This document shows positions 25,814 through 37,441 of a DNA stretch of 64,000 bases, one piece after another. The stretch is from Marinobacter persicus (GTDB lineage Bacteria; Pseudomonadota; Gammaproteobacteria; Pseudomonadales; Oleiphilaceae). Made by a program: the position numbers and the translations under genes. The stretch's first letter is position 1, and each line of letters begins with the position of its first letter. Location of the stretch: NCBI RefSeq assembly GCF_900114155.1, contig NZ_FOSC01000003.1:186001-250000 (forward strand), given 5' to 3'. The notes below the pieces were generated by a model. It was not told where the DNA came from and made no database searches. It was given only the letters and a program-made list of their open reading frames with translations.

Positions 25814-26284
25814 ATGCATCCGATTCGAAAAAAACGACTGACCATTGTGCTGTTCCTGGTGGCCGGCATTGCTATCGCGGTAGCGCTGACCACCTACGCC
25901 TTGCGCCAGAACATTAACCTGTTCTACGACCCGACCGAAATTGCAGCCGGCAAGGCCCCCCAGGATGTGCGTATCCGGGCAGGCGGGATGGTGGAAGAAG
26001 GGAGTGTGCAACGGGACCCGGAGAGTCTGAACGTTCAGTTCCGGGTAACGGACTATTCCGCCTCCGTGCCTGTGCAATATGAAGGTATCCTGCCGGATCT
26101 GTTCGCAGAGGGGCAGGGTGTGGTGGCCATGGGCCGTCTGAATGCCGAGGGTATGTTCGTGGCGGACCAGGTGTTGGCCAAACACGATGAGAATTATATG
26201 CCACCGGAAGTCGCTGAATCTCTGGAACGGGCTGAAAAACGCAAGGCCGATGCGGAAAAAGCCGCACAGAGCGCCTCCTATTGA
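25814..26284 (+). CDS. ccmE: Heme chaperone CcmE
   Basis: CcmE binds heme covalently in the periplasm and passes it to apocytochrome c. The 156-aa product has an N-terminal membrane anchor (about 8-30), a beta-barrel domain, and the covalent heme-binding histidine at H124 in [10 protein letters not shown]. The C-terminal tail is charged. It is the fifth gene of the ccm operon. Confidence 0.97.
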   Translation: MHPIRKKRLTIVLFLVAGIAIAVALTTYALRQNINLFYDPTEIAAGKAPQDVRIRAGGMVEEGSVQRDPESLNVQFRVTDYSASVPVQYEGILPDLFAEGQGVVAMGRLNAEGMFVADQVLAKHDENYMPPEVAESLERAEKRKADAEKAAQSASY

Positions 26285-26315
26285 TTGCTCAATTTATTTC
26301 TGACCTTGGAGAAGC

Positions 26316-28319
26316 TTGATGTTTCCGGAACTCGGACAGCTTGCACTGATTCTGGCGCTGCTATTGGCAGTGCTCCTCTCCGTCGTGCCGCTGGCAGGGG
26401 CGCTGACCGGGCGTGACAGCCTGCAGGCCTTCGCCCGTCCACTGGCCTCCGGCATGTTTGTGTTTACCGGCCTGGCGTTCGCCATCCTGACCCACGCCTT
26501 CCTGGTGGATGATTTCTCGGTCGCCTACGTGGCCAACAACTCCAACAGTATGTTGCCCTGGTACTACAAGTTCAGTGCGGTCTGGGGCGGGCACGAAGGC
26601 TCCCTGCTGCTGTGGATCCTGATGCTGGCCGGCTGGATTCTGGCGGTCGCCATTTTCAGCCGAAAGCTGCCTCCGGTGATGATCTCCCAGGTGCTGTCAG
26701 TACTGGGTATGGTGGCTGTCGGTTTCCTGCTGTTCATTATCATGACCTCCAATCCGTTCGACCGGATGTTGCCCAACATCCCGGCCGATGGCCGAGACCT
26801 GAACCCCTTGCTGCAGGACATTGGTCTGATTATGCATCCGCCCATGCTGTACATGGGGTATGTGGGTTTCTCTGTCGCTTTTGCCTTTGCCATCGCAGCC
26901 TTGATCAATGGTCGCCTGGATGCGGCCTGGGCCCGCTGGTCACGTCCCTGGACTACCGTTGCCTGGTCATTTCTGACCATTGGCATCGCCCTGGGTAGCT
27001 GGTGGGCCTATTACGAGCTTGGCTGGGGCGGCTGGTGGTTCTGGGATCCGGTGGAAAACGCCTCCCTTTTGCCCTGGCTGTCCGGCACCGCACTGATGCA
27101 CTCGCTGGCGGTCACCGAAAAACGGGGTGTGTTCAAGAGCTGGACAGTGCTGCTGGCCATCGTGACCTTCGCACTGAGCTTGCTGGGAACCTTCCTGGTG
27201 CGCTCCGGCGTACTGACCTCGGTCCATGCTTTTGCCTCGGACCCGGAGCGTGGCAGCTTCCTGCTGATGCTGCTGGGGATCACCGTGGTGGGGAGTCTCG
27301 CGCTCTATGCCTTCCGTGCGCCGGTGGTGCATGTGCGGGCCCGCTACGGCTCGCTGTCCCGGGAAATCTTCCTGTTGCTGAATAACGTGCTGCTGGTCTC
27401 GGCGACGGCACTGGTCGCGCTGGGCACGCTGTATCCGCTGGTGCTGGATTATCTGGAACTGGGCAAGCTGTCCATCGGCGAGCCGTTCTTCAATGCCACC
27501 TTTAGTCCGTTGGCAGTGGCCACGGGACTGCTGTTGGGCGCCGGCATCTTCTCCCGCTGGAAAAAAACCGACGGTGGCTGGCTCGCCCGTAAGCTGCTGT
27601 GGCCGCTGGCCGTCAGTGTACTGGCTACGGCGGCGGTGATGATCGGGTACGGCGGCTTCGCTCCCTGGGCGTTCCTGGGTGTGTTCACGGCGGTCTGGGT
27701 TACGGTTGCCACTCTTTGGGACCTGTGGGACAAGTCTTCCTCCCGTAAAGGTCGTCTGCATGGCCTCAAGCGCCAGTCCCGCAGTTACTGGGGCATGGTT
27801 CTGGGGCACCTGGGCGTGGCCATGGTAATGGCCGGGGCGACCGTGGTGTCCAACTACGGCGTCGAGCGGGACGTGCGCATGCAGCCGGGCGATACGGCGA
27901 TGGCCGGCGATTACGAAATCGTGTTCAACTACATCGGTGAGCGTTCCGGCCCGAACTTTAGCGCCCAATACGGCGAGTTCGAGGTACGCCTTGACGGCGA
28001 GACCATTGCAGAGCTGCATCCGGAAAAACGTAATTACAGCGTCGGTATGAGCGTCATGACCGAAGCGGACATTGACGCCGGCCTGTTCCGCGACGTGTTC
28101 GTAGCCATTGGCGAACGCATCAGCGATGACGCCTGGGCTATTCGCCTGCAGTACAAGCCGCTCGTCCGCTGGTTATGGCTGGGCTCACTGGTTATGGCGA
28201 TCGGTGGTTTCCTGGCCATTTCCGACAAGCGCTACCGTATCCGCGTCAAGGACGTGAAAGCCGTTGAGCAGGAGTCTGGCGGCACCGCTGCTGGCAAGCC
28301 CGCGGAGGTAACCGGATGA
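26316..28319 (+). CDS. ccmF: Cytochrome c heme lyase subunit CcmF
   Basis: CcmF is the large integral membrane core of the heme ligation complex. The 667-aa product has about 15 hydrophobic segments and the WWD motif GWGGWWFWDPVENAS near residues 232-246. It also has conserved histidine-bearing loops (for example WGGHEGSLLLW and IMHPPMLYMGY). Length matches the family. An ATGA overlap couples it to ccmG. Confidence 0.98.
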   Translation: MMFPELGQLALILALLLAVLLSVVPLAGALTGRDSLQAFARPLASGMFVFTGLAFAILTHAFLVDDFSVAYVANNSNSMLPWYYKFSAVWGGHEGSLLLWILMLAGWILAVAIFSRKLPPVMISQVLSVLGMVAVGFLLFIIMTSNPFDRMLPNIPADGRDLNPLLQDIGLIMHPPMLYMGYVGFSVAFAFAIAALINGRLDAAWARWSRPWTTVAWSFLTIGIALGSWWAYYELGWGGWWFWDPVENASLLPWLSGTALMHSLAVTEKRGVFKSWTVLLAIVTFALSLLGTFLVRSGVLTSVHAFASDPERGSFLLMLLGITVVGSLALYAFRAPVVHVRARYGSLSREIFLLLNNVLLVSATALVALGTLYPLVLDYLELGKLSIGEPFFNATFSPLAVATGLLLGAGIFSRWKKTDGGWLARKLLWPLAVSVLATAAVMIGYGGFAPWAFLGVFTAVWVTVATLWDLWDKSSSRKGRLHGLKRQSRSYWGMVLGHLGVAMVMAGATVVSNYGVERDVRMQPGDTAMAGDYEIVFNYIGERSGPNFSAQYGEFEVRLDGETIAELHPEKRNYSVGMSVMTEADIDAGLFRDVFVAIGERISDDAWAIRLQYKPLVRWLWLGSLVMAIGGFLAISDKRYRIRVKDVKAVEQESGGTAAGKPAEVTG

Positions 28320-28852
28320 AGCGTGTCTTTCTGTTCCTGCCACTGGTGGTGGCGCTTGCCGTTGGTATCTTCCTGTTTGCAGGGCTGGGCAAGGACCCAA
28401 CCAAGCTGGATTCTGCATTGATTGGAAAGCCGGTGCCCGAGTTCAGTCTGGAGAATCTGGCCGACCCTGAGCTGACAATGGACACCTCAGTGTTCAAGGG
28501 CGAAGTGTCATTGCTTAACGTATGGGCAGAATGGTGCCCGTCGTGCTGGGATGAGCACGAATACCTGATGCACCTTGCCCGGGACAAGGGTGTTCGCATT
28601 GTCGGGTTGAACTACAAGGACCAACGGGAGAATGCGTTCCGCTTTCTCAACCGCCTGGGCAACCCCTACGAAACCATCATCTTCGATCCCGAAGGCAAGC
28701 TCGGTTTTGACCTGGGTGTGTATGGTGCTCCGGAAACCTATGTCATCAGCGCAGATGGTATTGTCTTGCACCGGCATGTGGGCGTGGTGAATGAACAGGT
28801 CTGGCAGCAGGAATTGCTGCCGATTGTTAACGAGGCACGGGGAGAGAGCTGA
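28316..28852 (+). CDS. ccmG: Periplasmic thioredoxin-like protein CcmG/DsbE
   Basis: CcmG keeps the heme-binding cysteines of apocytochrome c reduced. The 178-aa product has an N-terminal membrane anchor (about 4-22), the family insert preceding LNVWAEWCPSCWDEH with redox pair WCPSC, and the cis-proline region GAPETYVI. Family members usually have WCPTC; serine here is a mild variant. It overlaps ccmF (ATGA) and ccmH (TGATG). Confidence 0.96.
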   Translation: MKRVFLFLPLVVALAVGIFLFAGLGKDPTKLDSALIGKPVPEFSLENLADPELTMDTSVFKGEVSLLNVWAEWCPSCWDEHEYLMHLARDKGVRIVGLNYKDQRENAFRFLNRLGNPYETIIFDPEGKLGFDLGVYGAPETYVISADGIVLHRHVGVVNEQVWQQELLPIVNEARGES

Positions 28853-29334
28853 TGCGTGTTGCCATGCTTTTGCTGTTGGCTGCTTTCTGGCTGGCCGGCC
28901 CGGCCAGCGCGGAAGTGCAGGAAGTCTACGATTTCGACACCCGGGCCGAAGAGCAGCGCTACCAGCAACTGATCTCCGAATTACGTTGCCCAAAATGCCA
29001 GAACCAGAACATTGCCGACTCGAATGCCCCCATTTCCAAGGATATGCGGGATCAGGTGTACCGGATGATGCGCCAGGGAGCCAGCAACGAAGAAATTGTC
29101 GATGACCTGGTGGCCCGCTTCGGCGAATTTGTCCAGTACAAGCCGCCCGTCGACAAACGCACCATTGTGCTCTGGGCGTTCCCGGCCATTGCCGCCATTG
29201 GTGGCTTTCTGGTGGTTGCGGGTGTGCTCTGGCGGGCACGGCGGCGCAATGAACAAGACTCCGCACTCAGTGATGACGAAAAACGGCGGGCCGAGCGAAT
29301 CCTGAAAGATCAGGGCGGCTCCTCCGACCGTTGA
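28852..29334 (+). CDS. ccmH: Cytochrome c maturation thiol-disulfide protein CcmH
   Basis: CcmH takes part in reduction and presentation of the CxxCH motif of apocytochrome c. The 160-aa product has a signal peptide (about 1-20, ending PASAE), the LRCPKCQNQNI motif (redox pair at CPKC) and a C-terminal membrane helix (about 103-123). This is the short CcmH form; the TPR part is encoded separately in the next gene as ccmI. Confidence 0.96.
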   Translation: MRVAMLLLLAAFWLAGPASAEVQEVYDFDTRAEEQRYQQLISELRCPKCQNQNIADSNAPISKDMRDQVYRMMRQGASNEEIVDDLVARFGEFVQYKPPVDKRTIVLWAFPAIAAIGGFLVVAGVLWRARRRNEQDSALSDDEKRRAERILKDQGGSSDR

Positions 29335-29368
29335 TCACCCATTCATTCCGAACCGCGATGATAACTTC

Positions 29369-30646
29369 ATGACCGATACCTTCTGGATTGCCGCTACGGT
29401 ATTTATTCTCTTTGCCTTGTTGTTCGTGCTGTATCCGGTGTTTTTCCGCCGTTCGCAGGCCCGGGTGGAGGCGGATATCCGCAATCAGAACCTGATTGCC
29501 TACCGAACCCGACAGCAGGAACTGGACGACGAATACGAAGCCGGCGTGCTGGACGAAAAAAGTTATCAGCAGCTGAAGGAGGAGCTGGCCGGCTCCATGC
29601 TTGATGATGTGCCGGAAAATGAAGTGCCGGGCAAGCGGGTGCCGGGGCGCAAGAGTGCCATGGCGGTGGTGTTGATTGCCCTGGTATTTCTGCCGGTGGG
29701 CACCTACTTCGGTTACCAGGAATGGGGGGCCATGGACGAGCTGGAGCAGTTCCGTGCCATGCAGGAAATGGAAAGCTCCGGCGGCAACCAGAGTGCCCGC
29801 ATGGCGGAGCTGGCGGACCAACTGCGCGAGCGTTTGCGGGCCAATCCTGATAACGCCGATGGCTGGGCCATGCTGGGGCAGACCTACATGCGTCTGCAGC
29901 GTTATGAGGAAGCCGCCGAGGCTTATCGAGAGCTGGCCCGGGTTACCGAAGAAAGTGACGGCGCCAGTGCATCGGCGCTGGGTCTGGCCGCCCAGGCGCG
30001 GTTTTTTGCCAGCAATGGCCGGATCACCGGCGAGGTGGAAGAGCTGGTGGAAGCGGCGCTGGCACTGAATGAAGACGAAGTGAACGCGCTGGGCCTGCTG
30101 GGCATCAGTGCCTTCGGCGAAGAAAACTATGAGCGGGCGATCGAGTACTGGGAGCGGATTATTGCCGTGGCCCCCGATCATCCGCAGGCTGAATCCATAC
30201 AGGAAGGCATCAAGGAAGCCTACCGGCGGCTGGGGCAAACGCCGCCTTCCGGTCAGGCCAGTGCCGAGCAGCCGGAACCGGTGGCGAGCGCCGGCGTATC
30301 GCTGCGCATCTCCCTGCCCGAGGATGTGCAGCAGCAGGTTGATTCCGACACCACCCTGTTTGTTTTTGCCCGGCCGCTGTCGGCCCGGGGCGGCGCCCCG
30401 GTTGCCGTGGCCCGCATGACGGCAGGTGACCTGCCCACCACCATTCATCTGGACGATAACTATGCGATGTCGGCTAACAGCGCTATCTCCGCCCAGGAAG
30501 AGGTGCTGGTTGTCGCCCGCCTGACCACCAGTGGCAGCGTTAATCCGCAGCCGGGAGACTGGCAGGGTCAGGTGGAAGCAAAAGTGGTGGAGCCGGAACA
30601 GGGTGAGCCGGTGAATCTGGTGATTGATCAACAGCTGACCAACTAA
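29369..30646 (+). CDS. ccmI: Apocytochrome c chaperone CcmI (CycH), TPR protein
   Basis: CcmI binds apocytochrome c and brings it to the CcmFH ligase. The 425-aa product has an N-terminal membrane helix (about 5-23), a charged cytoplasmic loop (NLIAYRTRQQELDDEYEAG region) and a second membrane helix (about 93-112). A TPR region follows (about 140-290: NADGWAMLGQTYMRLQRYEEAAEAY and repeats), then a C-terminal beta domain (about 310-425). It is the last gene of the operon, 34 bp after ccmH. Confidence 0.93.
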   Translation: MTDTFWIAATVFILFALLFVLYPVFFRRSQARVEADIRNQNLIAYRTRQQELDDEYEAGVLDEKSYQQLKEELAGSMLDDVPENEVPGKRVPGRKSAMAVVLIALVFLPVGTYFGYQEWGAMDELEQFRAMQEMESSGGNQSARMAELADQLRERLRANPDNADGWAMLGQTYMRLQRYEEAAEAYRELARVTEESDGASASALGLAAQARFFASNGRITGEVEELVEAALALNEDEVNALGLLGISAFGEENYERAIEYWERIIAVAPDHPQAESIQEGIKEAYRRLGQTPPSGQASAEQPEPVASAGVSLRISLPEDVQQQVDSDTTLFVFARPLSARGGAPVAVARMTAGDLPTTIHLDDNYAMSANSAISAQEEVLVVARLTTSGSVNPQPGDWQGQVEAKVVEPEQGEPVNLVIDQQLTN

Positions 30647-30670
30647 TCCGTAAGCCGCATATATCCCGAC

Positions 30671-30713
30671 TTGACGGCAGAAATCAAAGGTTTGACTATG
30701 CTGATAACAGCAT
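30671..30713 (+). promoter_or_regulatory. Possible promoter/operator region before gdhB
   Basis: A TTGACG at 30671-30676 and a TATGCT at 30697-30702 are 20 bp apart, too long for a good sigma-70 promoter. TATGCT overlaps a small perfect hairpin or operator (ATGCTG-ATAA-CAGCAT at 30698-30713). The 112-bp gap between ccmI and gdhB otherwise shows nothing. This is a weak call. Confidence 0.25.
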
Positions 30714-30758
30714 GAGCAAGCTGCCTTTATTTCCCATAACAAAATCAGGGGTCGGAAT

Positions 30759-33700
30759 ATGAATGCGCTGACAATCGCCAGCAAGGAACAGTTTTTTGAA
30801 CAACTGGCCGATGCGTTTTCGGATAAACTCGCCAAAACCGAAGCCAGGAAGGTCATCGAGTTCGCCCGACAGCATTACGCCCATATTCCGCTGGAGGAGC
30901 TGGTCAGTCGCCGCTTCTCCGACACCTACGGGGCGGTCCTGGCCGCCTGGCAGTTCCTGCAGAAACGCGGCGCCGATGAAACGCCGGTCGCCGTGTTCAA
31001 TCCCGAACTTGAAAGCGACGGCTGGCAGTCCACCCACACTGTCATTTTCATTCTGCATCCGAATATTCCCTTCCTGATTGATTCCCTGCGCATGGCCATA
31101 AACCGGCAGGAAATCGGCACCCATTCCCTGCAGCATTCGATTTTCCAGGTGGAGCGGGAAAGCAGTGGCAAGCTTAAGAAACTGCACCCCAATCCTGCCC
31201 GCAAGGCCAGCAAGGACGCCGCGTTTGAAGCGTTTATCGTGCTGGAAATTGACCGCCACAGTGATCCCGAAGACCTGCGTGCGCTTGAACAGGGCCTGCA
31301 AACCGTGCTGCACGAAGTGCGCATCGCCGTGGGGGATTTCAGCCCCATGCAGGAGCGGGTCAAGGAAATCTGCGAGGAGCTGGAGAACACCACCGCCGGC
31401 ATTACCGCCGAGGAGAAAAAAGAAGCCCAGGCCTTCCTGCGCTGGATGGCTGATGACCACTTCACCTTCCTGGGTTATGACGAATACGACTTTGTGTCCG
31501 ACAAGAAGGGCATGGAAGTCACCCGGGTGGCCAATTCCGAGCTGGGTATCCTCCGGGTCAACAACGAACGCCCGGACAGCGTGCGGCTCAACGAGCTGCC
31601 CCAGCGCACCCGCCAGGAAATGACCCGCACTGACGATGTCTTCATTTTCGCCAAGTCAGCCCAGCGCTCACGGGTACACCGGCCGGCTTACCCGGATTAC
31701 ATTGCGGTCAAGAAATTCAACAACAAGGGCGAAGTGGTTGGCGAACGCCGGTTCCTGGGCCTGTATACCGCCCGTGCCTATAACGAGCGGCCGGTGGAAA
31801 TTCCCCTGCTGCGGCGCAAATTCCGGACCGTTATGGAGCGTTCCGGGTTTCTGACCGACGATTACGCGGGCAAGGAGCTGGAGCAGATTCTGACCGTTTA
31901 CCCCCGGGACGAGCTGTTCCAGATTGCCGATGAAGAGCTGCTGAGCGTTGCCAAGAACATTCTGTATATCCAGGAACGCCGGCGCATTGAACTGTTCATG
32001 CGTGAAGACGTGTACGGGCAGTTCGTCACCTGCCTGGCGTTTTTCCCGCGGGATATCTACAACACCGAGCTGCGGCTGAAAGTTGAACAGGTGCTTCGCG
32101 AACAGCTGGAAGCCGAAGACATCGAGTTTGTTACCCATTTCTCGGAATCGGTACTGGCCAGGGTGCAGTTCACCATTCGTGTACCGCAGATGGAAAACCG
32201 GGAAATCCCGCTGACCAAAATCCGCAACAAGGTGATTGAGCTGGCGCAATCCTGGCGTGATGGCCTGAGCGAAGCCCTGAGCGAAACCTACGGGGAGGAG
32301 CGCGGCAACGAGCTCTACCGGCTTTGGGGCAGTGGCTTTCCGGCCAGCTATACCGATATGTTCTCTGCGCGCCGAGCGGCTATTGATCTGGAACACATCT
32401 CAGGAGCCTGTGCCAGTAAAGACCTGACCATGAGTTTTTACCGGGCCCTGGAGGAAGACGAAACCACCCTGCATTTCAAACTGTTTTACCCGGACGAACC
32501 GTTGCCATTGTCTGACGTGATGCCCATTTTCGATAACCTGGGCTTCCGGGTGATCGGCGAGCACCCGTTCGAGGTGCGCGACCATGGCGGCAGAACGGTC
32601 TGGATCCACGACTTCACCCTGCAGACTCACGACAGTGCGGTGGTGGATATCCACCGTATCCGGCCCATTTTCGAGGATCTGTTCCGTAAAGTGTGGCATG
32701 GCGAGGCAGAGAACGACGCCTTCAACCGCCTGCTGCTGTCCTCCTACATGAGCTGGCGTGAGATTGCCCTGCTGCGCACTTACGCCCGCTACATGCGCCA
32801 GATTCGCTTCTCCAACAGTCAGACGTTCATTTCCAATACGCTGGTTGGCCACGTGGAGCTGACCCGCATTCTGCTGGAATTCTTTGACGCCCGTTTCAAC
32901 CCGGAACGGGGTCAGAGCAAGGGCAAGCGAGAGGCGGCCCAGCAAAAGCTGGAGATTGAGTTCAATGCCGGCCTGGATCAGGTGGAAAATCTGAGCGAAG
33001 ACCGGGTGCTGCGTCTTTATCTGGAACTGATGCAGGCCACCCTGCGCACCAACTTCTATCAGCCCGATGCCGATGGCCAGCCCAAGCCGTACATCAGTGT
33101 GAAATTCGACCCCACGCAGATTCCGGACATGCCTCTGCCGCTGCCCATGTACGAAATCTTCGTGTACTCGCCGCGTATTGAAGGCGTTCACTTGCGCGGG
33201 GGCAAAGTGGCCCGGGGCGGTCTGCGCTGGTCCGACCGTTTCGAGGATTACCGCACCGAGATTCTTGGCCTGGTGAAAGCCCAGCAGGTGAAAAACGCGG
33301 TGATCGTGCCGGTGGGCGCCAAGGGTGGTTTTGTCGCCAAACAACTGCCGGACCCTTCTGACCGGGAAGCCTTCCAGGCGGAGGGCATTGCCGCCTACAA
33401 GACCTTCATTCGCGGCCTGCTGGACATCACCGACAACCTGGTGGATTTCGGCATTCAGCCGCCGGAAAACGTGGTGCGCCAGGATGACGATGACCACTAC
33501 CTGGTGGTGGCGGCCGACAAGGGCACAGCGACCTTCTCCGACATCGCCAACGGCCTGGCGGCGGAATACGGGTTCTGGATGGGCGATGCCTTCGCCTCAG
33601 GTGGTTCCAACGGCTACGACCACAAGAAAATGGGCATCACCGCCCGTGGCGCCTGGGTGTCGGTGGAGCGACATTTCCGTGAAATGGGCATCAACACCGC

Positions 33701-35642
33701 TGAAGACGAGTTCACCGCCATCGGTATTGGCGACATGGGCGGCGACGTGTTTGGCAATGGCCTGTTGTGCTCCGAGAAAACCCGCCTGGTGGCGGCGTTT
33801 AACCATATCCATATCTTTATTGATCCTGAGCCGGATGCCGAGAAGAGCTACAAGGAGCGTCTGCGCCTGTTCAAGGCGCCCCGTTCCGCCTGGACCGATT
33901 TCGACAGCAAGCTGATTTCCAAGGGCGGCGGGGTGTTCAGTCGTAGTGCCAAGTCCATTCCCGTCAGCCCGGAAATGAAAAAGCTGCTGGGCATCAAGGC
34001 CGACCGGGTGCCGCCCAACATGCTGATCAGCCACATTCTCAAGGCCCAGGTAGACCTGCTGTGGGTAGGTGGCATTGGCACCTACGTGAAAGGCTCCTCG
34101 GAAAGCCATAGCGATGTCGGCGACAAGGCCAACGACGCGCTGCGTATCAATGGCAGCGAGCTGCGCTGCAAGGTGGTCGGTGAAGGCGGCAACCTGGGCA
34201 TGACCCAGCTCGGACGCATCGAATATGCGCTCAGGGGCGGTCGCCTGAACACCGACTTCATTGATAACTCCGGTGGCGTGGATTGCTCGGACCATGAAGT
34301 GAACATGAAGATCCTGCTCAACCGGGCCGTGGCCATGGGCGACCTGACCGGCAAGCAGCGAAATATCATGCTCGAAGACATGACCGACGATGTCGCCACA
34401 TTGGTGTTGAAGAACAACTATCGCCAGACCCAGGCGATCAGCATTGCCAGTGATGATACCGCTACACGCCTGGAAGAGTTCCGGCGACTGATGAACACCA
34501 TGGAGAGCGAGGGCAAGCTGAACCGGGAACTGGAGTTCCTGCCCAATGATGAAACCCTGGCCGAGCGCAAGATGGCCAAGACCGGTCTGACCCGGCCAGA
34601 GCTGTCGGTGTTGATCTCCTATGTGAAGGGCGACCTCAAACAGACCCTGATAGACAGCTCCTTGCCGGACAACCCGCTGCTGGCCGGCGAGATGTACAAG
34701 GTATTCCCGCAGGCGCTTAACCAGAAATTCCACAAGGAGCTGGGAGAACACCAGCTGCGCCGGGAAATCATCGCCACCCAGATTGCCAACGACATGGTGA
34801 ACCATATGGGCATCACCTTCGTTGAGCGGTTGAGCCAGTCCACCGGGGCCGATGCGCCCTCCATTGCCCTGGCCTGGATCATCGCTCGCGATGTGTTCCG
34901 TCTGGATAGCTGGTGGGACAAAATTGAATCGCTGGATTATCAGGTGTCCGCCAAGCTTCAGATGCAGCTCATGCAGGACTTGATGCGAGTGATCCGCCGG
35001 GCTGTGCGTTGGCTGCTACGCAACCGACGCGCCGAGCTGAACATTCAGAGCCATATGGAACGCTTTGCCGACGGTGTCTGGGCCATTACCTCCAGCCTGC
35101 CGGATTACCTGGGGGAACAGGCCCGCAAGAACTGGGAAAAACGCCACGATGAGCTGGTGGAAGCGGGTGTGCCGAAAGACCTGACCTCGGTGCTGGCCGG
35201 TACCGGCTACCTGTATTCCTCCCTGGGCATTATCGAGGCTCGAGAGGCCACAGGCATGCCGCTGAAGACCGTGGCCAACCTGTACTACGAGCTGGGCGAC
35301 CAACTCGATCTGACCTGGTTTGCCGATGCCATTGCCGCGCTCACACCGGCTTCCCATTGGCAGGCCCTGGCCCGGGAGAGTTTCCGCGAGGATCTGGACT
35401 GGCAGCAGCGGGCATTGACCACCGGCGTTCTGCAAATGGCGGAAAAACCCGAGAACGTCAGCGAATGCCTGCAGCAGTGGCAGGAAAAACACCAGCCCAT
35501 GCTGGAGCGCTGGAAGTCAATGCTGGCCGAGTTGAAGAATGTCCGGGAGCCTGAATACGCCATGTTTTCGGTTGCTCTGCGTGAGCTGCTGGACCTGGCT
35601 CAGGCCACCATGCACCAGAACCCGGAGGCAGACTGCGATTAA
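30759..35642 (+). CDS. gdhB: NAD-specific glutamate dehydrogenase, 180-kDa class
   Basis: The enzyme oxidatively deaminates glutamate to 2-oxoglutarate using NAD+. The 1627-aa product has the large-class layout: a long N-terminal regulatory region with ACT-like parts (about 1-700), then the catalytic GDH region. That region carries [17 protein letters not shown] (about 808-824), VPVGAKGGF with the lysine of the active site, and the dinucleotide-binding segment [15 protein letters not shown]. Length is normal for the class (about 1600 aa). It shares one base with rsmC (TAATG), so the two may be coupled. Its neighbours give no further clue to its regulation. Confidence 0.97.
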   Translation: MNALTIASKEQFFEQLADAFSDKLAKTEARKVIEFARQHYAHIPLEELVSRRFSDTYGAVLAAWQFLQKRGADETPVAVFNPELESDGWQSTHTVIFILHPNIPFLIDSLRMAINRQEIGTHSLQHSIFQVERESSGKLKKLHPNPARKASKDAAFEAFIVLEIDRHSDPEDLRALEQGLQTVLHEVRIAVGDFSPMQERVKEICEELENTTAGITAEEKKEAQAFLRWMADDHFTFLGYDEYDFVSDKKGMEVTRVANSELGILRVNNERPDSVRLNELPQRTRQEMTRTDDVFIFAKSAQRSRVHRPAYPDYIAVKKFNNKGEVVGERRFLGLYTARAYNERPVEIPLLRRKFRTVMERSGFLTDDYAGKELEQILTVYPRDELFQIADEELLSVAKNILYIQERRRIELFMREDVYGQFVTCLAFFPRDIYNTELRLKVEQVLREQLEAEDIEFVTHFSESVLARVQFTIRVPQMENREIPLTKIRNKVIELAQSWRDGLSEALSETYGEERGNELYRLWGSGFPASYTDMFSARRAAIDLEHISGACASKDLTMSFYRALEEDETTLHFKLFYPDEPLPLSDVMPIFDNLGFRVIGEHPFEVRDHGGRTVWIHDFTLQTHDSAVVDIHRIRPIFEDLFRKVWHGEAENDAFNRLLLSSYMSWREIALLRTYARYMRQIRFSNSQTFISNTLVGHVELTRILLEFFDARFNPERGQSKGKREAAQQKLEIEFNAGLDQVENLSEDRVLRLYLELMQATLRTNFYQPDADGQPKPYISVKFDPTQIPDMPLPLPMYEIFVYSPRIEGVHLRGGKVARGGLRWSDRFEDYRTEILGLVKAQQVKNAVIVPVGAKGGFVAKQLPDPSDREAFQAEGIAAYKTFIRGLLDITDNLVDFGIQPPENVVRQDDDDHYLVVAADKGTATFSDIANGLAAEYGFWMGDAFASGGSNGYDHKKMGITARGAWVSVERHFREMGINTAEDEFTAIGIGDMGGDVFGNGLLCSEKTRLVAAFNHIHIFIDPEPDAEKSYKERLRLFKAPRSAWTDFDSKLISKGGGVFSRSAKSIPVSPEMKKLLGIKADRVPPNMLISHILKAQVDLLWVGGIGTYVKGSSESHSDVGDKANDALRINGSELRCKVVGEGGNLGMTQLGRIEYALRGGRLNTDFIDNSGGVDCSDHEVNMKILLNRAVAMGDLTGKQRNIMLEDMTDDVATLVLKNNYRQTQAISIASDDTATRLEEFRRLMNTMESEGKLNRELEFLPNDETLAERKMAKTGLTRPELSVLISYVKGDLKQTLIDSSLPDNPLLAGEMYKVFPQALNQKFHKELGEHQLRREIIATQIANDMVNHMGITFVERLSQSTGADAPSIALAWIIARDVFRLDSWWDKIESLDYQVSAKLQMQLMQDLMRVIRRAVRWLLRNRRAELNIQSHMERFADGVWAITSSLPDYLGEQARKNWEKRHDELVEAGVPKDLTSVLAGTGYLYSSLGIIEAREATGMPLKTVANLYYELGDQLDLTWFADAIAALTPASHWQALARESFREDLDWQQRALTTGVLQMAEKPENVSECLQQWQEKHQPMLERWKSMLAELKNVREPEYAMFSVALRELLDLAQATMHQNPEADCD

Positions 35643-36703
35643 TGGCCACGCTAGCCAATACTCACGATGTACTGCTGCGCAACCGCGAGCTGCTGGAAGG
35701 CCGGGTCGCGTTGCTGGGAGTGTCGGACCCGGCGTTGCTTTCGCAATGCCCGGGGTCCGGTCTGGCCATGAGCGAGCATGCCGGGATTTACAGCCAGCTG
35801 GCTGAACAGCCCGGGTGGCAGGCCTGTTTCGGTTACCGTTGCCCGAAAGGGCAGGGCGGTGGCTTTGACACCGTGGTGGTGTTCTTGCCCAAAGCCCGAG
35901 CCGAGCTGGATTTGCGGCTGGCACTGGCACGGCATCTGGGCCGGGAAGGCGCCACGCTGCTGCTCATTGGTGGTAAAAAAGAAGGCATTGCCGGGGCCGC
36001 ACGGCAGTTTCAGGGAGCGGTTGAAGGTGCCATGAAAGTGGACAGCGCCCGCCATTGCCAGGTTTGGCTGGGGCACAACCAGGCTCCTCCGGCTTCTTTC
36101 GATCCTTCTGACTGGCTGCAGTGGCAGACCCTGTCCAGTGCGGGCATCGAATGGCCGGTTGCCGGATTGCCCGGTGTGTTCAGCCTGGATGGGCTCGATG
36201 AGGGCACCAGACTGCTGCTGGAAACCCTGTCCGGGCATCCGTTAAAAGCCGAGCGTGTACTGGACTTTGCCTGCGGGGCGGGTGTGATTGGTAGCTGGTT
36301 GCAGGCTTTTCGCAAGGCCAGGGCAGAGAAGCCCGGCCGGGTGGACGGGCTGGATGTTCAGGCCCAGGCGGTGGATTGTGCCCGGGCCACCTATGAAAAG
36401 AACAGGGTGGCTGGCGACATTTACGCCTCGGATGGCCTGGCCGGTCTTGAAGGCCGTTGGCAGGCGGTTGTCAGCAACCCGCCTTTTCACAGTGGTATAA
36501 AAACAGACACCTCCATGACCGAGCAGTTTCTGGCTCAGGTGGCACGCCACCTGGAGCCGGGTGGTGAACTGCGGCTGGTGGCGAACAGCTTCCTGCCCTA
36601 CGAAGCGCTGATCAACCGGCATATCGGGCCGGCGGAAAAACTGGCCCAGAACCGCAGGTTCACCGTGTACCGGGCCTTTCGGCAATTACCGGCGCGCCGG
36701 TAA
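35642..36703 (+). CDS. rsmC: 16S rRNA guanine-1207 N2-methyltransferase RsmC
   Basis: RsmC methylates G1207 of 16S rRNA in the small subunit. The 353-aa product has the RsmC-type duplicated layout: a degenerate N-terminal methyltransferase-like half and a C-terminal catalytic half. The latter carries [22 protein letters not shown] motif [12 protein letters not shown] and the NPPFHSG motif. The catalytic half matches RsmC better than RlmG. The ATG overlaps the gdhB stop by one base. It converges on ribE with a single base between the stop codons. Confidence 0.92.
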   Translation: MATLANTHDVLLRNRELLEGRVALLGVSDPALLSQCPGSGLAMSEHAGIYSQLAEQPGWQACFGYRCPKGQGGGFDTVVVFLPKARAELDLRLALARHLGREGATLLLIGGKKEGIAGAARQFQGAVEGAMKVDSARHCQVWLGHNQAPPASFDPSDWLQWQTLSSAGIEWPVAGLPGVFSLDGLDEGTRLLLETLSGHPLKAERVLDFACGAGVIGSWLQAFRKARAEKPGRVDGLDVQAQAVDCARATYEKNRVAGDIYASDGLAGLEGRWQAVVSNPPFHSGIKTDTSMTEQFLAQVARHLEPGGELRLVANSFLPYEALINRHIGPAEKLAQNRRFTVYRAFRQLPARR

Positions 36704-36704
36704 T

Positions 36705-37319
36705 TCAGCTGGCGGGCCTGTCGTAACCAAGCCGGGCCAGGGTATCAACAATGGTCTGGGTCTGGCTGTCCACTTCAATGTTGACCCGCTGGGTTTCCCG
36801 GGCCTGACCAAAGGTGGTTGCCCGCAGGGTTTCCGGGATCAGATGGACATTGAACCGGTTGCCCGCCACCTCACCAATGGTCAGGCTGGCTCCGTTGATG
36901 GCAATGTACCCCTTGGCGAACAGATAGGGCGCCCAGGCTTCCGGCACTTCGAACCACAGCGTTACGTTGTTCTCGGACCGCACGATTTCCACGATGGTGG
37001 CGGTGGTGTGAATGTGACCACTGAGCAGGTGGCCGCCAATCTCATCGCCAATGCGTGCTGCCCGTTCAAAATTTACGGAATCGCCTTCCTGCAGCTCTCC
37101 AAGCGTGGTGGCACGCAGCGTTTCCTGCATGGCATCGAAATACAGGACATTGTCTTGTTGGCGGGTTACAGTCAGGCAGGTGCCGTTGATGGCTACTGAC
37201 GCGCCAATGCTGACTCCGTCCACCTGATCTTCCGGGAAGCGCACCGCCAGAGTGTTGAGGCCTGGTGCCCGGGTGATTTCCGCGATGGTGGCAACCCCCT
37301 GAACAATACCTGTGAACAT
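36705..37319 (-). CDS. ribE: Riboflavin synthase, alpha subunit
   Basis: The enzyme dismutates two 6,7-dimethyl-8-ribityllumazine molecules to riboflavin. The 204-aa product has two homologous lumazine-binding halves: MFTGIVQGVA...GTCLTVT and DEIGGHLLSGHI...GASLTIGEV, with NVHLIPETL near the end. The start at 37319 gives the family-standard MFTGIV; the frame stays open upstream but without reason to extend. It resembles the E. coli-type enzyme. It stands alone, away from other rib genes. No FMN riboswitch is visible upstream. Confidence 0.95.
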   Translation of the reverse strand: MFTGIVQGVATIAEITRAPGLNTLAVRFPEDQVDGVSIGASVAINGTCLTVTRQQDNVLYFDAMQETLRATTLGELQEGDSVNFERAARIGDEIGGHLLSGHIHTTATIVEIVRSENNVTLWFEVPEAWAPYLFAKGYIAINGASLTIGEVAGNRFNVHLIPETLRATTFGQARETQRVNIEVDSQTQTIVDTLARLGYDRPAS

Positions 37320-37441
37320 GACAATCTCCTGCTTGGATTTGATTCGGGCGACAGAATAACAGACCCTCTGGGGAAATGGGGTCAAGAAACCCGGGTAAAA
37401 GTCGATACCCGATTGTAACGGAAAAACAGGCAAGAACAGTC

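Noticed and set aside
37320-37441. Possible FMN riboswitch before ribE
   Set aside because: The leader is short and none of the conserved FMN-element segments is recognisable.
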